The position numbers were made by a program, and so were the translations under genes. Below are positions 25,655 through 41,216 of a stretch of DNA of 64,000 nucleotides, in pieces. The DNA comes from Chrysoperla carnea (lineage: Eukaryota > Arthropoda > Insecta > Neuroptera > Chrysopidae). The notes beneath the pieces were generated by a model. It was not told where the DNA came from. It did not search any database and saw nothing but the letters and a program-made list of their open reading frames with translations. Where the stretch lies: assembly GCF_905475395.1 (NCBI RefSeq), contig NC_058338.1, positions 43,621,935 through 43,685,934 on the forward strand. The letters are read 5' to 3'. Positions within the stretch are counted from its first letter, which is position 1; every line of letters begins with the position of its first letter.

Positions 25655-26830
25655 AAAGTTTAAATACTTTATTTGTGCTACTAGTTATTATATCATAAAT
25701 CAAGTACTATTTATTGTTGGCAAGAAAAATTTTTGTGGCTCTTTAAAAACTTTGAAATTGTATTAATTGTAATTTTTGACTCTTCTGACTCAAAAAGTTG
25801 CTGAACCGTGGCTTAGGCTAAGGGGTGAATGTGTAAGCACATGATTATTTAAAATTTTTTACTATAGGTGTAGATCATCAATGTCATCATAGTGACTCAA
25901 CATTATGGTGTGAAATAATTCATTACTGGTTCCCAATAGTAATATCGGCTGTATTTGGAAAAACCTTGCGGTATTGTACAAATGAATTTTTAATGTGTAA
26001 TTTGCAATGTAAAAAAATTGCTAATTGATGATTAATAAAACATATTATCCTAATTACCGATTAATTAAGCATTATGTAATATTACGTGAACTACAATACA
26101 ACAAGTGAAAAACCATATTTGGCGTAAAATTAATACGATGAACGCTTAGTTCAAAATAAGTCGATCTAACTAAACTTGCCGCTGTAAAAAATGCTCCGTT
26201 TCGGCGCAATACGTTTTTGAAGTTGCAATTTTGAAAAAAATTTTCTTCCACAGCTTTAAAATCGAAAGCATAATTTTAATAAAATTTGGTGTGTTGGCTA
26301 TGTTTTTGATGTGGTAGCTAGTTGTCCAAGAAGGTAGGTAGATGGTCTTGCAGACTCTAGCTGGTCCAAGCCGCTTGAAGTTGAAAAGTATGCGTTAGAT
26401 AAAAAAAAATATAAAACAAAAATAGCTGAATTCGTTCTTCTTATTTTCGTTTTTATACGATATTTAGAATAAGAAGGGGTTGAGATACAGCCATCACTTT
26501 ATCATTTTGGGTCATTTTTGTTCACCGATAAAAAATTATTATTTCTTAGAATGTTTAGAGGATTGAATCATAAATTGGAAATTTAATTTAAGAAAAATAT
26601 TTATATTTAATAACTTATACAAAAATATAAAAACAAACATCATTAACAATATTTCTTGCTTTTTTAAAGTTTTCTTGTTTTCATCAAAAAATTTTTAAAT
26701 GTTATAAATTTCGATTGCAATACCATTTGAAAAAGAAAGCCTTATATTCGAAGAAGCTCACATAATAATATAATTAATTAAAAAAGCATAACATAAGCCA
26801 TACTTAGGCTAATATCCTCACATTTCTCTC
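25655..26830. other. Non-coding spacer downstream of the P450 gene
   Basis: Includes the 3' flank of the minus-strand P450. No further gene is seen. Confidence 0.4.
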
Positions 26831-29800
26831 TTAATCTGTTCGTTTTTTAATCCTTAATTTCAGTGGATGTTTAATCGCCAATGTGATATTTGTTGATGTA
26901 AATTCAACAGGTTTCATTGTCTCAAGCAACGGCTCAATTTCAAAGTTCTTCAACAAATATATCAAACCAACTTTAGTTTGAAGCAATCCAAATCGCATAC
27001 CTATTTTGTAAATAATTATAATATATAATACAATTATGATTAGTGTGCTGTTAAATATTTTTTAAAGAATTCAATAAAACTTGCCTATACATATTCGTGG
27101 TCCATTCCCAAACGGTAAATAAGCAAACTTATGGCGCTTTGAAATATTCTCCTCAGTAAAACGATCTGGATCAAATTGTTCTGGATTTGGAAATATTTCT
27201 GGATCGTGGTGAAGAGATAACAATGATATAAAAACTTTTGTACCACAATCAATTTTTACATTTGTTCCAGGTATAATATAATCTTTCACACAGTTTCGAT
27301 CCAAAAATGGTAATGCTGGATATTTTCTTAGTGTTTCTAGAAAGGAAATTTGAATTTTCATATCTTCGAAATAGGGTACTTTCGGTAGTGAAAAATAATT
27401 TATGAAAGTTGATAAAAATTATATCTTTTGTAGGAATATAATTAAATATTCTGATTTTGAGTCATAAAAGCACATTATTATTTTATTATATTAAAATGAA
27501 AAGGCGTAATTTTTAATCTGTATATCACGTGACTTAAAACACGAGCTGCCTTGATGTGACATCGTATAAGAAAAATAATATGCAGTAATTGATAATTTGT
27601 TGATGGCTTTCATAGTTATTTTAAGTTTAAACTTTATTTATACATATAATAATTACATACACGACTGTTGTTTTTGCCAATATAACGTCATCAAAATGGC
27701 TAACAGCGTTTTTGCGAGAATAAAAAAGGTTTAAAATTTAATTTAATTCTATGGCAAGAAAGCGTGTTTATTTTGCCGAAATATATTTTTTGTGACTTTT
27801 TATAAAAAAAATCAACATTTTGAAGTACTTTTTCAAACATAGAAGAATACCCAAGAATTGCAATAGTTGAAATGTTAATACATACCGGAAACCACTTGAT
27901 TTAAATATGTCATTTCGTGCACAGCTTCATAGCTCATTGTATTATTATGTTTAGCCAAAACTATATCAATTTCTCTTCGTACTTTCTGTTGAATTACAGG
28001 ATTTAAAGCCATTTCATACAAGGCTAAACTCATGGTTGTTGAAGATGTTTCATAGCCGCCTAGTAAAAATACAAAAGCTTGCCCTACTAAAGCATCACCA
28101 TCTAAAACTGCAAAAAAAAAAATGTACTTTTGGTTTTCAAAATAATATCCAAATGAATATTTAAGTATTTTAATACTACAAGTAATAACACAACTGAAAA
28201 AAACATTTTTCGCTAAACTTACTAATGATGCAAATAATTTTTAACCGACTTCAAAAATGGCGAATTACCTATTCTCAATTTGGTTGTATTTTTATATAAG
28301 TGACTTTGTTTGTTACGTACGAATGTATAAACTCACTTAAAAGTAAAAAATAAATTTTTTTTTGAAAAAATAGAACCAACTTCAATTAATTATTGAGCTC
28401 AATCGATGCAGAACTGTTTGAGTCTATAAGCAATACACAAACGAACATAACATTTTCATATATATAGATAGATTAGTCAATTACACAACACTAAATTTAT
28501 TTTCTACTCTTTCTAATCAATTGTGTTACTTTTTAAAAGGCTATAATAATTTATACGCTACTTACATAATACACTTTCATCATTTCTACGATCTTCAGCT
28601 AAAGATTTTTCTCTAATTTGCAATAACAAATCAATAAAATCATTACGTACGATATTATTCTTCTGTCGCAAATCAATTGCTGTCCAAATTGATTTGCGTA
28701 TCGCATCATAAATACTATCATTTATCATATGAATACCAAAAAGTTTTACAAACCACGGAGCAAAAATCAACAGACCAGATTTTACAGAATCTAATGGTGA
28801 TGTTTTAAATACTGATCGTCCAATATGATAAAAATCCCAATTGGGATCGTTTATTGCATTTCCAGTCACACCAAATACACATGTCGATATAACATCGGTT
28901 GTATAACGAGCCATAAAATCTTTTACATCTAATGGTTCATTATTTTCAGCATGCCTGGTTAGTATCTTGTTCATTGGTTCAGCACACTGTTCAACTAAAT
29001 AGAACATGTTTTTTATTCGGCTTATTGAAAATGCTGATGTTAATTTTCCACGTAAATTACGCCATTTTTCACCAGTTAAACAAAACAAACCATGCGAAGC
29101 AAGTGGCTCAATTTCAGGATCTGGTGCAAAATTACGATCGGTGAATGAATTGAAATCCTTTATTAATATATGACGCATTAATTCCAAATCTCGTATTAGC
29201 AGTGCTGGACAATCAACGGTGAAAATACCAACAAATGGTTCATTAGTTTGCCTATACACAATTTAAAAAAATGCTGGTTATTTTGAATATTGTTGTTTAC
29301 TAAGCCTTTCGTAAACTCTACAAGTCTAAAAACTCCTGCCCTTAACGCAACGCAGTTACATTTTATTGGCCAACACAGTATAGATATTAGGTAGTAATAT
29401 TTAATAAATAGATTTGTCGCAACCGAGGTTTGCACATGTGGTTACTATAAGTTAAACGTTTTCGCTCAAATTGCCATTAATTTCAAACTATATTTATTAG
29501 CATCGGTCAAGTTGGATCAATTTTAGGCTAGAACTGTTAAAACAAATATTGATTTATTAGCCTTGGGAATGGCTTATGGTAGGTCCACACGATACCAACT
29601 TCACACAGACTTCTATAGAATTTTGTCTGCACGACAAATCAGTGCAAACAAAAGTCGGTATGATGGTAAAGTCTTAAATGAACACTTTTACTCAGACTTT
29701 CAGTCTGTGCAAACAATAGTCTGTATCGTGTGGACCCATCAAATTTAGACAAGGATTGGCAAACCAATTATAACCCTTGGCTAATGCTAGCCAAACCAGG

Positions 29801-30193
29801 CATTATTGATTTCCAACTGAAACTGTAACGCCTGTTCGTTTGATTTACGTTTCGATAATTTTTCTGTGAAATTAATTTTTTCGTACAATTTTTCGCGATC
29901 GCGCAAAGTTTACTTTATATCGAAATGTATAAATGAAAATGCGAAAGTCTTCAATATTATTTGTTTTTTAAAGATTTTATTGTAAAAACTGCTTACTTAT
30001 GTAACGTAGCAATACATTGTCCAATGGATTCTTTACATCTAAATACCGATCCAATATTTCCAAAAAATGGAGTAGGTTCAATGTATGGTATTCTCCGCTT
30101 CCTCCAATAATCAAAATTTCGGATCACATAACAATACACTGATATAAATAATATCACTACCAATACTATAGTTAATGAAACAACAAGCGCCAT
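26831..30193 (-). CDS. Cytochrome P450, CYP6-like (complete, 508 aa, 5 exons)
   Basis: Membrane-bound haem-thiolate mono-oxygenase of the insect CYP3 clan. Relatives oxidise plant toxins, insecticides and other lipophiles at the ER. Exons in gene order: 30193-29997, 29251-28566, 28107-27886, 27336-27085, 27000-26831; phases 2,1,1,1 agree. The N-terminal anchor is residues 2-25. The C-helix WRNLR starts at W129, the I-helix GGYETS is 311-316, K-helix ETLR 369-372, FDPDRF lies before the haem loop, and FGNGPRICIG 444-453 has the haem ligand Cys451. I start at ATG 30193 because the open frame further upstream begins with TTG and the MALV start suits the family. Introns 1-3 carry transposons; intron 4 has a GC donor. 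The subfamily cannot be named from sequence alone. Confidence 0.95.
27001..27084 (-). other. GC-AG intron of the P450 gene
   Basis: Exon 4 ends TGTATAG and the intron begins GCAAGT, ending AAAATAG before GTATGCG. No GT donor near the junction keeps the frame. With the GC donor the protein reads CIGMRFGLLQTK, exactly as expected after the P450 haem loop. Confidence 0.85.
27370..27853 (+). mobile_element. MITE family B, copy 2, inside P450 intron 3
   Basis: About 484 bp collinear with the copy at 2258. The left terminus is AATAGGGTACT and the right terminus AATACCCAAG, one end now eroded. It makes up all but about 65 nt of the 549-nt intron (27337-27885). Confidence 0.75.
28235..28440. mobile_element. 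Retrotransposon-like fragment in P450 intron 2
   Basis: TTTTAACCGACTTCAAAAAT followed by TATTCTCAATTTGG resembles a widespread insect non-LTR (RTE-like) 3' segment. Boundaries are uncertain. The rest of intron 2 (28108-28565) is plain A/T-rich sequence. Confidence 0.35.
29582..29736. mobile_element. 155-bp MITE in P450 intron 1
   Basis: Terminal inverted repeats GGTCCACACGATAC and GTATCGTGTGGACC are perfect over 14 bp. Inner parts also pair imperfectly (CAGACTT, AGTCTG-TGCA-AACA). It is non-coding and lies wholly within intron 1 (29252-29996). Confidence 0.8.
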
Positions 30194-33100
30194 ATTTGTC
30201 AAAGAACTAATAGATAATGTAAAAGTTTCCTTTTGTCGTTAATTATATATAGTATTTTACTAGATTAAATTTTCTTTCAAAGCTCCGTAAATATAATAAA
30301 AAGATTTTTATACATTTTTTTACCTTTATTGATTTTATTGATTTAAGTTTAAAGTCTTTATTTTAAGTAGACAAATCTTTTTTACTGTTTTAGTACTACT
30401 ACAACGCAGCGTGCAATAAAAAACTACCTTCAAAAATTATGAATTATTGCTTTAACGAAATAAAGGAAAAGTAAAAATATTGAGATTTATTTCTAGCCCA
30501 TATAACATATACTCTAATTGAGTCTAATCTATGCTATCATAAATGTTAAAACAGTTTTCAAATTATTTATAATTAATCCAGTAAATAAACTAGAGAAAAG
30601 TACCTGGTGATTAAAAGTTGGGAAACAGTACGGATTTCTATACCTACTTACTTTTGTGACACGTGTTTAGGCCCTTAGAAATATTCAGCCACTCTACCCT
30701 AGTCATGATGGGAGTGCATAGTTTATCAACTGGGGAGGGAGTATATTATTTTAGAAAACGTCCCACTGGAGATGGTGAATAAGAAAAAACTTATAAAATA
30801 TTATTTATAAGAGTTGATTTTATTGTTAAATCTGACACTGGATTCATAATAAGAGATCAAAAATATATTCTAGAACGAATTTTCATGGGATGGCATACAT
30901 TTCGGAATTCATAACGAAACGCGTAAACTCTAACATCAAATTCATATTCAAAGATCGAAAATTTTCCTAGAGTAAATTTTCAAGGCAAAATAAAATTTAA
31001 TAAACTTGTGTTTCTTTACCAGCTCCAGATTGGGAGCATGGTTGGGGGCAAATACTCCTCCCCTCGTTAATTAGCACCAACCCCAATGACTGGCTAAAAT
31101 GCCAGGTGCTTCTTTCAGGTAATGAAAACAAGTTAGAAAAGAAAGAATGGAAATTCGTTATGTTTACCAACTTTAAGATATTTTCTGAACAATAACGTAG
31201 CCTTCGATTACAGAACTCGCTGCGTTCGCATAGCTGCTGTGCTCGAAAGTATAAGTTATCACATTTGTCTTCTTGGCCTCCGTAGTGGCCTTCGACCTTG
31301 GTTGGGCATTACAGAAAACACATTATATTATGAGGTGAAAAAGCAATTAAAAAATTAAAATAATTTTAGAGGGTGTTTTTACGATTTTCGAGGTATTTTA
31401 TTAGTTTTATCGAATTTCACGACGAATGCAAAAAACAGCATGTTTTTAGCATGTATCGCTTATGCCATATTGGATGTATTTAGGTTTTATAGTTTTAAAT
31501 TAAAAATTTAAATTAAAATACTTTTTAAGGAACAAGCTTATTGTTGTACTAAAAAGTAAAAAATAATGTTTCATATGGGTTACTCATACTGTTTGTAAAG
31601 CTTGTGTTTTATTTTCTCCAAAACTTCTACAATTTTTTTTTTTCGATTACTATTAACTTTTAGCATAGAGAATTTGAAGCTTATAACAAATGGAGTTTTC
31701 CATACTTTTTGAAAACATGTAAACTGTGTTTATGTTAGACGGATGTTACATAATACATACATACTCAACATGGAATACATTAAATTATCTTGATTGGATA
31801 TAAATTGTACAAAAACTAAAGAAAACAGTTGAGGGAAGAGTTGACACCATCAATCCAAACTTTATTAATTATACCTTAAAATATATTGTTTAACACACAT
31901 TGCACGGTACCTATAAAGGTAAGGATGACAGTAAAAACTAAAAACTTGTTTTGCAATAATATCTACTCTTATAATAATTGTTAAATAAATACCGTGTGTT
32001 TCCCAGATTCTTGAAGTAAACTAAACGTTAAAAATGTTAGCTTTGAGCTTTTTAAAATAAATCGCTTCAGTCGAAATTTTCCTACAAAAGTTACTATTAT
32101 ACGTCATTTGAAATGCTCCATGTTAAATGAAAGTGAACTTAATTTTTTAAGTGAAAATAATATCCATTTAGAATTTTTGTATTAATTGATTTTTCATAAT
32201 AATCAAAAAGTTCTTTAAGGACGTAAATTCATAAGACTTGTTAATAGAGAAATAAAAAAAATTTTATAATGTAAAAGTTTAAATGATTTTGAATGATTTG
32301 AGAAAGAAAAAATATAATGTTATCGAATTCATTTCGTTGAATTTTAAGTTTAAAAAGTGTCAAAAAGCAAGATTTAATATGGAAAATATAAATCGATATT
32401 TCTCAAAAATAATATCGATAACTATAGATACTTGAAACTTTTACGTTTACCAATTAATAATTATTATCTAAATTTTCAGAATTTCACAAAATTTTTGTTT
32501 TATTTATTTAAAATTTTCAGACTGTTTACCTATGAACGCACAAAGCAAAACAGGGTGGTAAAAGAACGTCCTTAACATAATAATTTTAAAGTTTATCAAT
32601 AGAAGCTTAGCTTATTAGTAGCAACTGTAGGTGGTCACGTGTGCATGTTGCAACGTTGGTGTTAAATGATTGGGAAAATTTTATAATGTAAAATTACCTT
32701 AATAAATTATTGAAAAAAAAAAAAAATCCCGTTGTGTCCGATTAATTAAGGATGTATGAGCACGGCAGGGGGGACACAAATTTAAAAAATATTTTTTTCA
32801 ATTTTGATGGTGAATTATGTTATAACTTGGCATAAGACGAAATATAAGAATACAATTTTTGATATCTGGAGTAATTACCAAAATATCTAAAATTGAAAAT
32901 TTTGATGTGTTACTTGGCTTTAGATATTTCGACAACAAAGGCAGATATTGAAAAATTTTATGCTTATTTTTCGCTTACATATTCATAACAAAGTTCATCA
33001 TCAAAATTGAAAATAAGGTACAAATAATTTCAACCTTAAAAGATCTCTAGGTAAATATTTAAAATAAAATTTCAAATTCGCCCAAATGTCTAGATCAATT

Positions 33101-34109
33101 ATTTAGATTATAATTACGTATTTCGACTGCAATGTAATCATCATCAGTATGAAGATACAGAAATGCTTATTTTTTATCGGAAAACAAGTAATTTTTGTCC
33201 AAAAAAATTTTCGTTATTTTTTATTGCTACAGTTTTTAAAGCCTTTAAATCGAAAATAGAGATCTAGAAAAATTTCTAACAAGATTCCATTCCATTTATT
33301 TTCCATTTATTTCCCCATACAAAACATGCAACTTTTATTGTTAATTTTTTTCCCCAAAAATACAGCTCGAGGAGATAAATCTGTCCAGGTTACTTAAAAT
33401 GAAACATTCTATATAACAACAAAACAACAATAATACGAGAGTAATTAACAATAGTGTGTTTATTATTTTGTATTAAAATAGATTCGTTTAATTAATCGTA
33501 TATTTTGCATTGTATTTATTTTCATACACATTATTTTATTGTTCAGATATTAAAATTTAATATTAAACAATAAAACTTTATTACTAACAATATTGAATTT
33601 ATATTATTTTATTGATTCAAGTTATGGCTTATTACACTTTAGATAGAACATAACGAACAATTCAAGGCTACCCCCCAAAGTCATACTCTACTTACTTTTC
33701 TATTAGGAAAGATTGGTGAGGTCATTTTAACATACTGTTAAAACTGTGTTGCATTTTGTATCGTTATGGGTTATGCTTTTACATTATCTGTATAGGAAGA
33801 TAGAAGTTTCAGTGATGTCATCATGATTCTGATTTTAATAATAATAGAGATGCTGACTAATCTTACAGGATACAAATATCATAACAATATGGAGTGCTTA
33901 TTCCATTTATGCGGGAAGTGTGTCATGATAGAGAGCGTTGATAATGGATTCAGTAAACGGAAGTTCTCCATTTTCCGAGTGATTTTCATCTATTTCAGTC
34001 TTTTTAAATTTCTCTTTTTAAATTCCCAGCATAGAAAGTTATTGTAGTGGGATCGATTTTCGAAATTAAAATTTTCACATATCTTTTAATTTTCATGGTC
34101 AGGACAAGG

Positions 34110-34111
<2 letters not shown>
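30194..34111. other. AT-rich intergenic stretch upstream of the P450
   Basis: The P450 promoter should lie at its left end; I see no strong TATA box. A GC-richer patch at about 31020-31330 looks repeat-derived but is unassigned. No gene is recognised. Confidence 0.35.

Positions 34112-34145
<34 letters not shown>
34112..34145. repeat. (GT)n microsatellite
   Basis: About 16 uninterrupted GT units. Confidence 0.95.
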
Positions 34146-34146
<1 letters not shown>

Positions 34147-34390
34147 TTGTATACGTTCGCGAACCAAAACTGATATCGATTTCATTAACCTATCGTTCGA
34201 AGCGTATTAACAAAAGAATTTCATAGCATTCGGTTGAACCGTTTCAAGTTGGTCGAGTTTTTATTTTGAGCGAATTTCCGAAGGAAATGGAGAGCTATTG
34301 CTTTTGTAATGATGACGGAATTTTGAAAAAATTTCTTCAAATTTTCATCGATCCTACCTAATATATGTCAAAAATGACCATCGTTAAAAT

Positions 34391-37267
<2,877 letters not shown>

Positions 37268-37680
37268 AACAAGTGAAAACAAACAATTAACTGAGTTAAT
37301 TGTTGAAATACCGTGTATAGACAGTGTTGATTACTCTGTCACATTACACATACATACATGCCACACATATATAACTAATATAGGCATAAACAGTAATGTT
37401 TACGAAAAAATGTTTCAAACAAAAGTTGTTTATTTTTTTTTTAAGGAACATTTTTTACATTTAAACTTTTGTTTTATCTCTAACGGTTTACAAGATGGGT
37501 CCTACGGACTCAAGACCCAATTGACCTATGTTGCTCATTTAGGAACTTTGACCTTACTTTTTACGTCCTCAGCACGCTATAAAATATCAGCTTGATATCT
37601 CTTTTCGTTTTTGAGTAATCTTGATGACAGACGGACAGACGACAGACAGACAACCGGAAATGGACTAATTAGGTGATTCA
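37268..37680 (+). repeat. Repeat family A, right-truncated copy
   Basis: Intact from CAAGTGAAAACAAACAATTA through the GACAGACGGACA run to GACTAATTAGGTGATT, then breaks off. The last about 120 bp of the family are missing. Confidence 0.9.
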
Positions 37681-37731
37681 AACAATTTTTTTATATGATT
37701 TTCTTTTTTTTTGGCAAATGTTTAGTTATAT

Positions 37732-38289
37732 AAACAAGTGAAAACAAACAATTTACAGAGTTAATTGTTGAAATACCCTGTATAGAAAGTGTTGAATACT
37801 AGTGCTTGCATTATTTTTACAATTAGTGGCGGCCGAAAGGCAGCCATTTATTTGGTTTTCGAAAGTAATTTCTAGAATTTTTCTTCATTTTCGAGAATGT
37901 TTCAGAAGATCACTAGTTGAAGCTACCTGCAAATTTTCAACTCTCTATCGTTTATAGTTTTGGAGAAAATGGACAAAATTTTGTCCTAATTTGCGCGCTC
38001 ACGGATAAACAGTGACGTTTACGAAAAAATTGGCCTACGTTGCTCATTCACTAGGCCCTCACTTTTTACATCCTGAGCAAACTATGAAAATTTCAGCTTG
38101 ATATCTCATTTCGTTTTTGAGTTATCGTGTTCACAGACAAACGGACGGACAACCGGAAGCGACTAAAAAGTGATTTTATGAACACCTATACCAAAATTTT
38201 GTTCGTATCATCAATATTTTTAGACGTTACAAACTTGGGACTAAAATTAATATACCTTGATATATATTCAATATATACATGGTATAAAA
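37732..38289 (+). repeat. Repeat family A, rearranged copy in tandem with the previous one
   Basis: The left end (CAAGTGAAAACAAACAATTT) and right end (ATATACATGGTATAAAAA) are normal. About 37800-37975 is foreign sequence (GTGGCGGCCGAAAGGCAGCC and following) replacing the usual CATTACACATAC block. It ends about 20 bp from the splice donor of the receptor exon at 38313. Confidence 0.8.
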
Positions 38290-38312
38290 ACACCTGTGTA
38301 TGTTTTACTTAC

Positions 38313-41216
38313 CGGACCAACGATTGTTGCATTTGCTGCAAATGCACCTGAAGCTATTAGTGTTGGTAATTGTTCTCGAAGTAATCGTATGTAAAACTCC
38401 AGCTAAAAAAATATGAAAATCTTCTATCAACATGAACTATACCCAATAAATTTTAGAAAGATCAACCTTGGGAACTTCAAAGTGTGTTTTTGATCCTAGG
38501 AGTATAATTACTTACTTCCAGTAGTAGCGAAATACATTCTGCGTAGTAGAGTTATCGACTATGGAAGAGTTGGTTAGGTTCTGAAGTTTTTAGCCCTTAC
38601 GTTCAAAAATGGGACACTATTACAGAAAACGGAGATATTATCGTAAACTATATAAGAAAATTAAAGTTAGAATTTTACATGTATATATATTTATATGTAT
38701 ATAAAAGGTATGCGTTGCGGGCACATCCTCCACAGTCTGTTGATTTCGCTACAATTAGAAGTAAGTAGTACAATTTAGTTGATTCGAATTTATAATTTTG
38801 GTAAATTAAAGTTATTTTAAACTGTATTCTTTAAAAATGTACTTTGTTTTTTTTCAAGGTGGGCCTCTATAAAATAACCCGGACATAATTGCAATTGGTT
38901 CAAAACTAAAACTCAAACTATTCAATCTAAAACTCTTTATTATTCAGATTTAAAAAAATTATATTACTAAAATGATTACCTGCTATTTATAATATCGATT
39001 TACAATACTTACAGCCTAACAATAGCATAACTGTAGGCATAAATTTGCCAAGCTTAGATTATAATTACACAGAATTACCTGAGTAGCTTCTTCGTAAGTC
39101 AAGGATGCTAGAGGAAAAGTTGACAGCATTGAAGACACTTTAATTGGCTGGAATTAAAAGGTAAGTTTAGATTTGTGTAAAATCAATTGTCTATAATAGG
39201 AACATATACAGTAGAATCTCGATAACTTAAACCTCGGTAACATAAAAACCTCTGTTACTTCAAAAAATACTATGTTCCCTTCCCATCAGAGCCCAAAACC
39301 TCTATAACTTAAAATATTTTGTGTTTCCCTTGGACTTTAACTTATCGAGATTCTACTGTATATGATAAATGTCTAGTAGGTAGGTACTCTAGAACAGTTA
39401 ATACATAACAATGTTTTGTTCGTTTTGATAAGCTTATTGAAGAAGTGTGGAGTTCTGCATTCAATTATAGAACACCCTGTATACATCACTCAGTTGCTAA
39501 ATAATACACAACAAGTAATAGTCGTGGAAACGAAGCACTGCAGTTCGAAAATTTGACCAGTAAGACGGATTTGAATACGGTTTTCTGAATTCGATTCATT
39601 AGAGTGTCAGGAAATGTGACCTAAATTGATTTATTATAAATTAAAAATGCAATTTGTATAAATACTTTGTATGCATTTTAAATTGACCCGAAATATACTA
39701 AATTTACAATTCGGTTAATAGTTATGAAAATGATTCCAAACTTTTGGGGTCGCTGAACACGAATATTGCAACAGAATTGGTTTCTGAGGTACCTGGTGCC
39801 CAAGGTGAACGGTATTCTCGCCGTCTCTTGGAGTTTTCGAGAAATTCGTTATATAATCAGTCCAAACTCGTTTCTCGGAGGTCACTGAACACGAATATCG
39901 CCACAGAATCGGGCGCCAAGGCACCCGAGGTTTGCTAACTTCGGGAGCTGACTACTCCTTTCATTTCAATGTATAGGGGACCCTATGAGCTTGGGTACTC
40001 TGGTGCACTGCACCACCTAAGCCTATATCAGCTACGCCACTGGCTAACATTATAGCGATTAATATTTTTAATAAAGACTACAAAAGGTGTATAATAAAAA
40101 AATCATAATTGAATTTATTGAAAACCTCAGACTTTCTTCATAAATTACGCATTTATATGAAAATTTCTGCAATATACTTACCGTATTTTCTACAACCGTT
40201 GCTGTATAAGTGATCAGAAATGAAACCGCTGCGACTGCAACATTAATTATAAATCGCGAAAGTAACAACTCATTGGATAAACCATCAATTAATATCACAC
40301 ATAATACATAAAAATTAAATATAACAAAAATAATAAACACAGCGGTAATAATTAATAAATCTGGATTATAATAGTAATTAAAGAATTTAAAATTAAAATA
40401 AACAGCTGAATACAACCGTCGTAGATTACAAATACGTTCAGTTAGATTAGCTTTTGAAGTAGTATTTTTTAAATTAATCTGTGTATCATTTCCCTCCGAT
40501 TTATAAACTTCTTTTAAATGAACCAACATCGGTAATTGATTTATAAACACGGATGGTAATTTACGATATGGTTCGACATAAGCAGTAACAATGTCATGAA
40601 TTTCATTAAATAATAACGTATATAAGAAATTATGAGATGAAACAATTATACACCTTGTCACTAACATATTAAACGCTATATACTGCAGCACAGTATTGTA
40701 AAAAAACTCCCATGTAAAACTATCGATAAAAACACGATAAAAAAGAACAAAAACTATCGTACAATTGTAAATTATTTGAAGTGCGATACAGCGAAACGTA
40801 CGATTGTATAATTTTCCTTCAGATTTTTTGGTGAACAAAATATCAATACCGTATTTAGTTTTAGCATTTGTAAATATTGTATTTAATCCTTTGAATTCCT
40901 GTTCAACGTACGAATGTACAACAAAATAGAAAACACTGTAATATATGGAGTGAATTACAGGATAAATTTGTAAATATTGAATAATTACAAGTATCTGATT
41001 TAAATTATGATCAATGGATGTAATAAAAATATATGCATATATTATAAATACAGCTGCTATAAAAAAGTCATAGAAAACCCACAAATATGACACTTTTACT
41101 GAAAAGTTTACTGAATTCGATGAATGTATACACGATTTACGAAACGGAAAAACACCAAAAGTATGTCCTAAACGAAAATTTAACCGAAAAGCACAAGCTA
41201 AACATCCTTGGGCCAT
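38313..41216 (-). CDS. Gustatory receptor-type chemoreceptor (3 of about 4 exons)
   Basis: Seven-transmembrane insect chemoreceptor (7tm_7 type), expected in the plasma membrane of taste neurons as a ligand-gated channel subunit; the ligand is unknown. Exons in gene order: 41216-40182 (345 codons), 39147-39079 (23), 38402-38313 (30), all phase 0 with strong GTAAGT/GTAATT donors and pyrimidine-rich acceptors. The N-terminal FRLGHTFGVFPF is typical of gustatory receptors. Many hydrophobic segments follow (FFIAAVFIIYAYIFI, LLIITAVFIIFVIF and others), with an ERICNLRRLYSAV block before a late helix. Large first exon plus small phase-0 3' exons is the usual family layout. The last exon, normally about 15 codons ending in a TY...Q motif, was not found. 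Introns hold a Tigger-type MITE and a family C repeat. Confidence 0.85.
39209..39358. mobile_element. 150-bp MITE with pogo/Tigger-like ends
   Basis: Terminal inverted repeats CAGTAGAATCTCGATAA are near perfect over 23 bp (one mismatch) and flanked by TA on both sides, the target duplication of pogo/Tigger elements. It is non-coding and inserted in the first intron of the gustatory receptor. The window's only Tigger-type transposase relic is at 20856-21200, but no link between the two is shown. Confidence 0.85.
39531..39940. repeat. Repeat family C, copy 2
   Basis: The left portion matches 25191-25380. The right portion has two direct copies of TCGCTGAACACGAATAT-like sequence (about 39752 and 39881) spaced about 130 bp. 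Copy 1 instead has direct and inverted copies. It lies within receptor intron 1. Confidence 0.7.
40020..40044 (-). mobile_element. hAT-terminus-like sequence
   Basis: On the minus strand CCAGTGGCGTAGCTGATATA resembles the CAGTGGCG start common to many hAT-type elements; a similar CAGTGGCGGATTTAAG is at 19828. No second end was found. Confidence 0.3.

Noticed and set aside
25383-25703. 106-codon minus-strand frame
   Set aside because: It runs across the inverted units of repeat family C, and the matching part of copy 2 is not conserved as protein.
29997-30202. P450 start three codons further upstream (position 30202)
   Set aside because: That codon is TTG; the first ATG in frame is at 30193.
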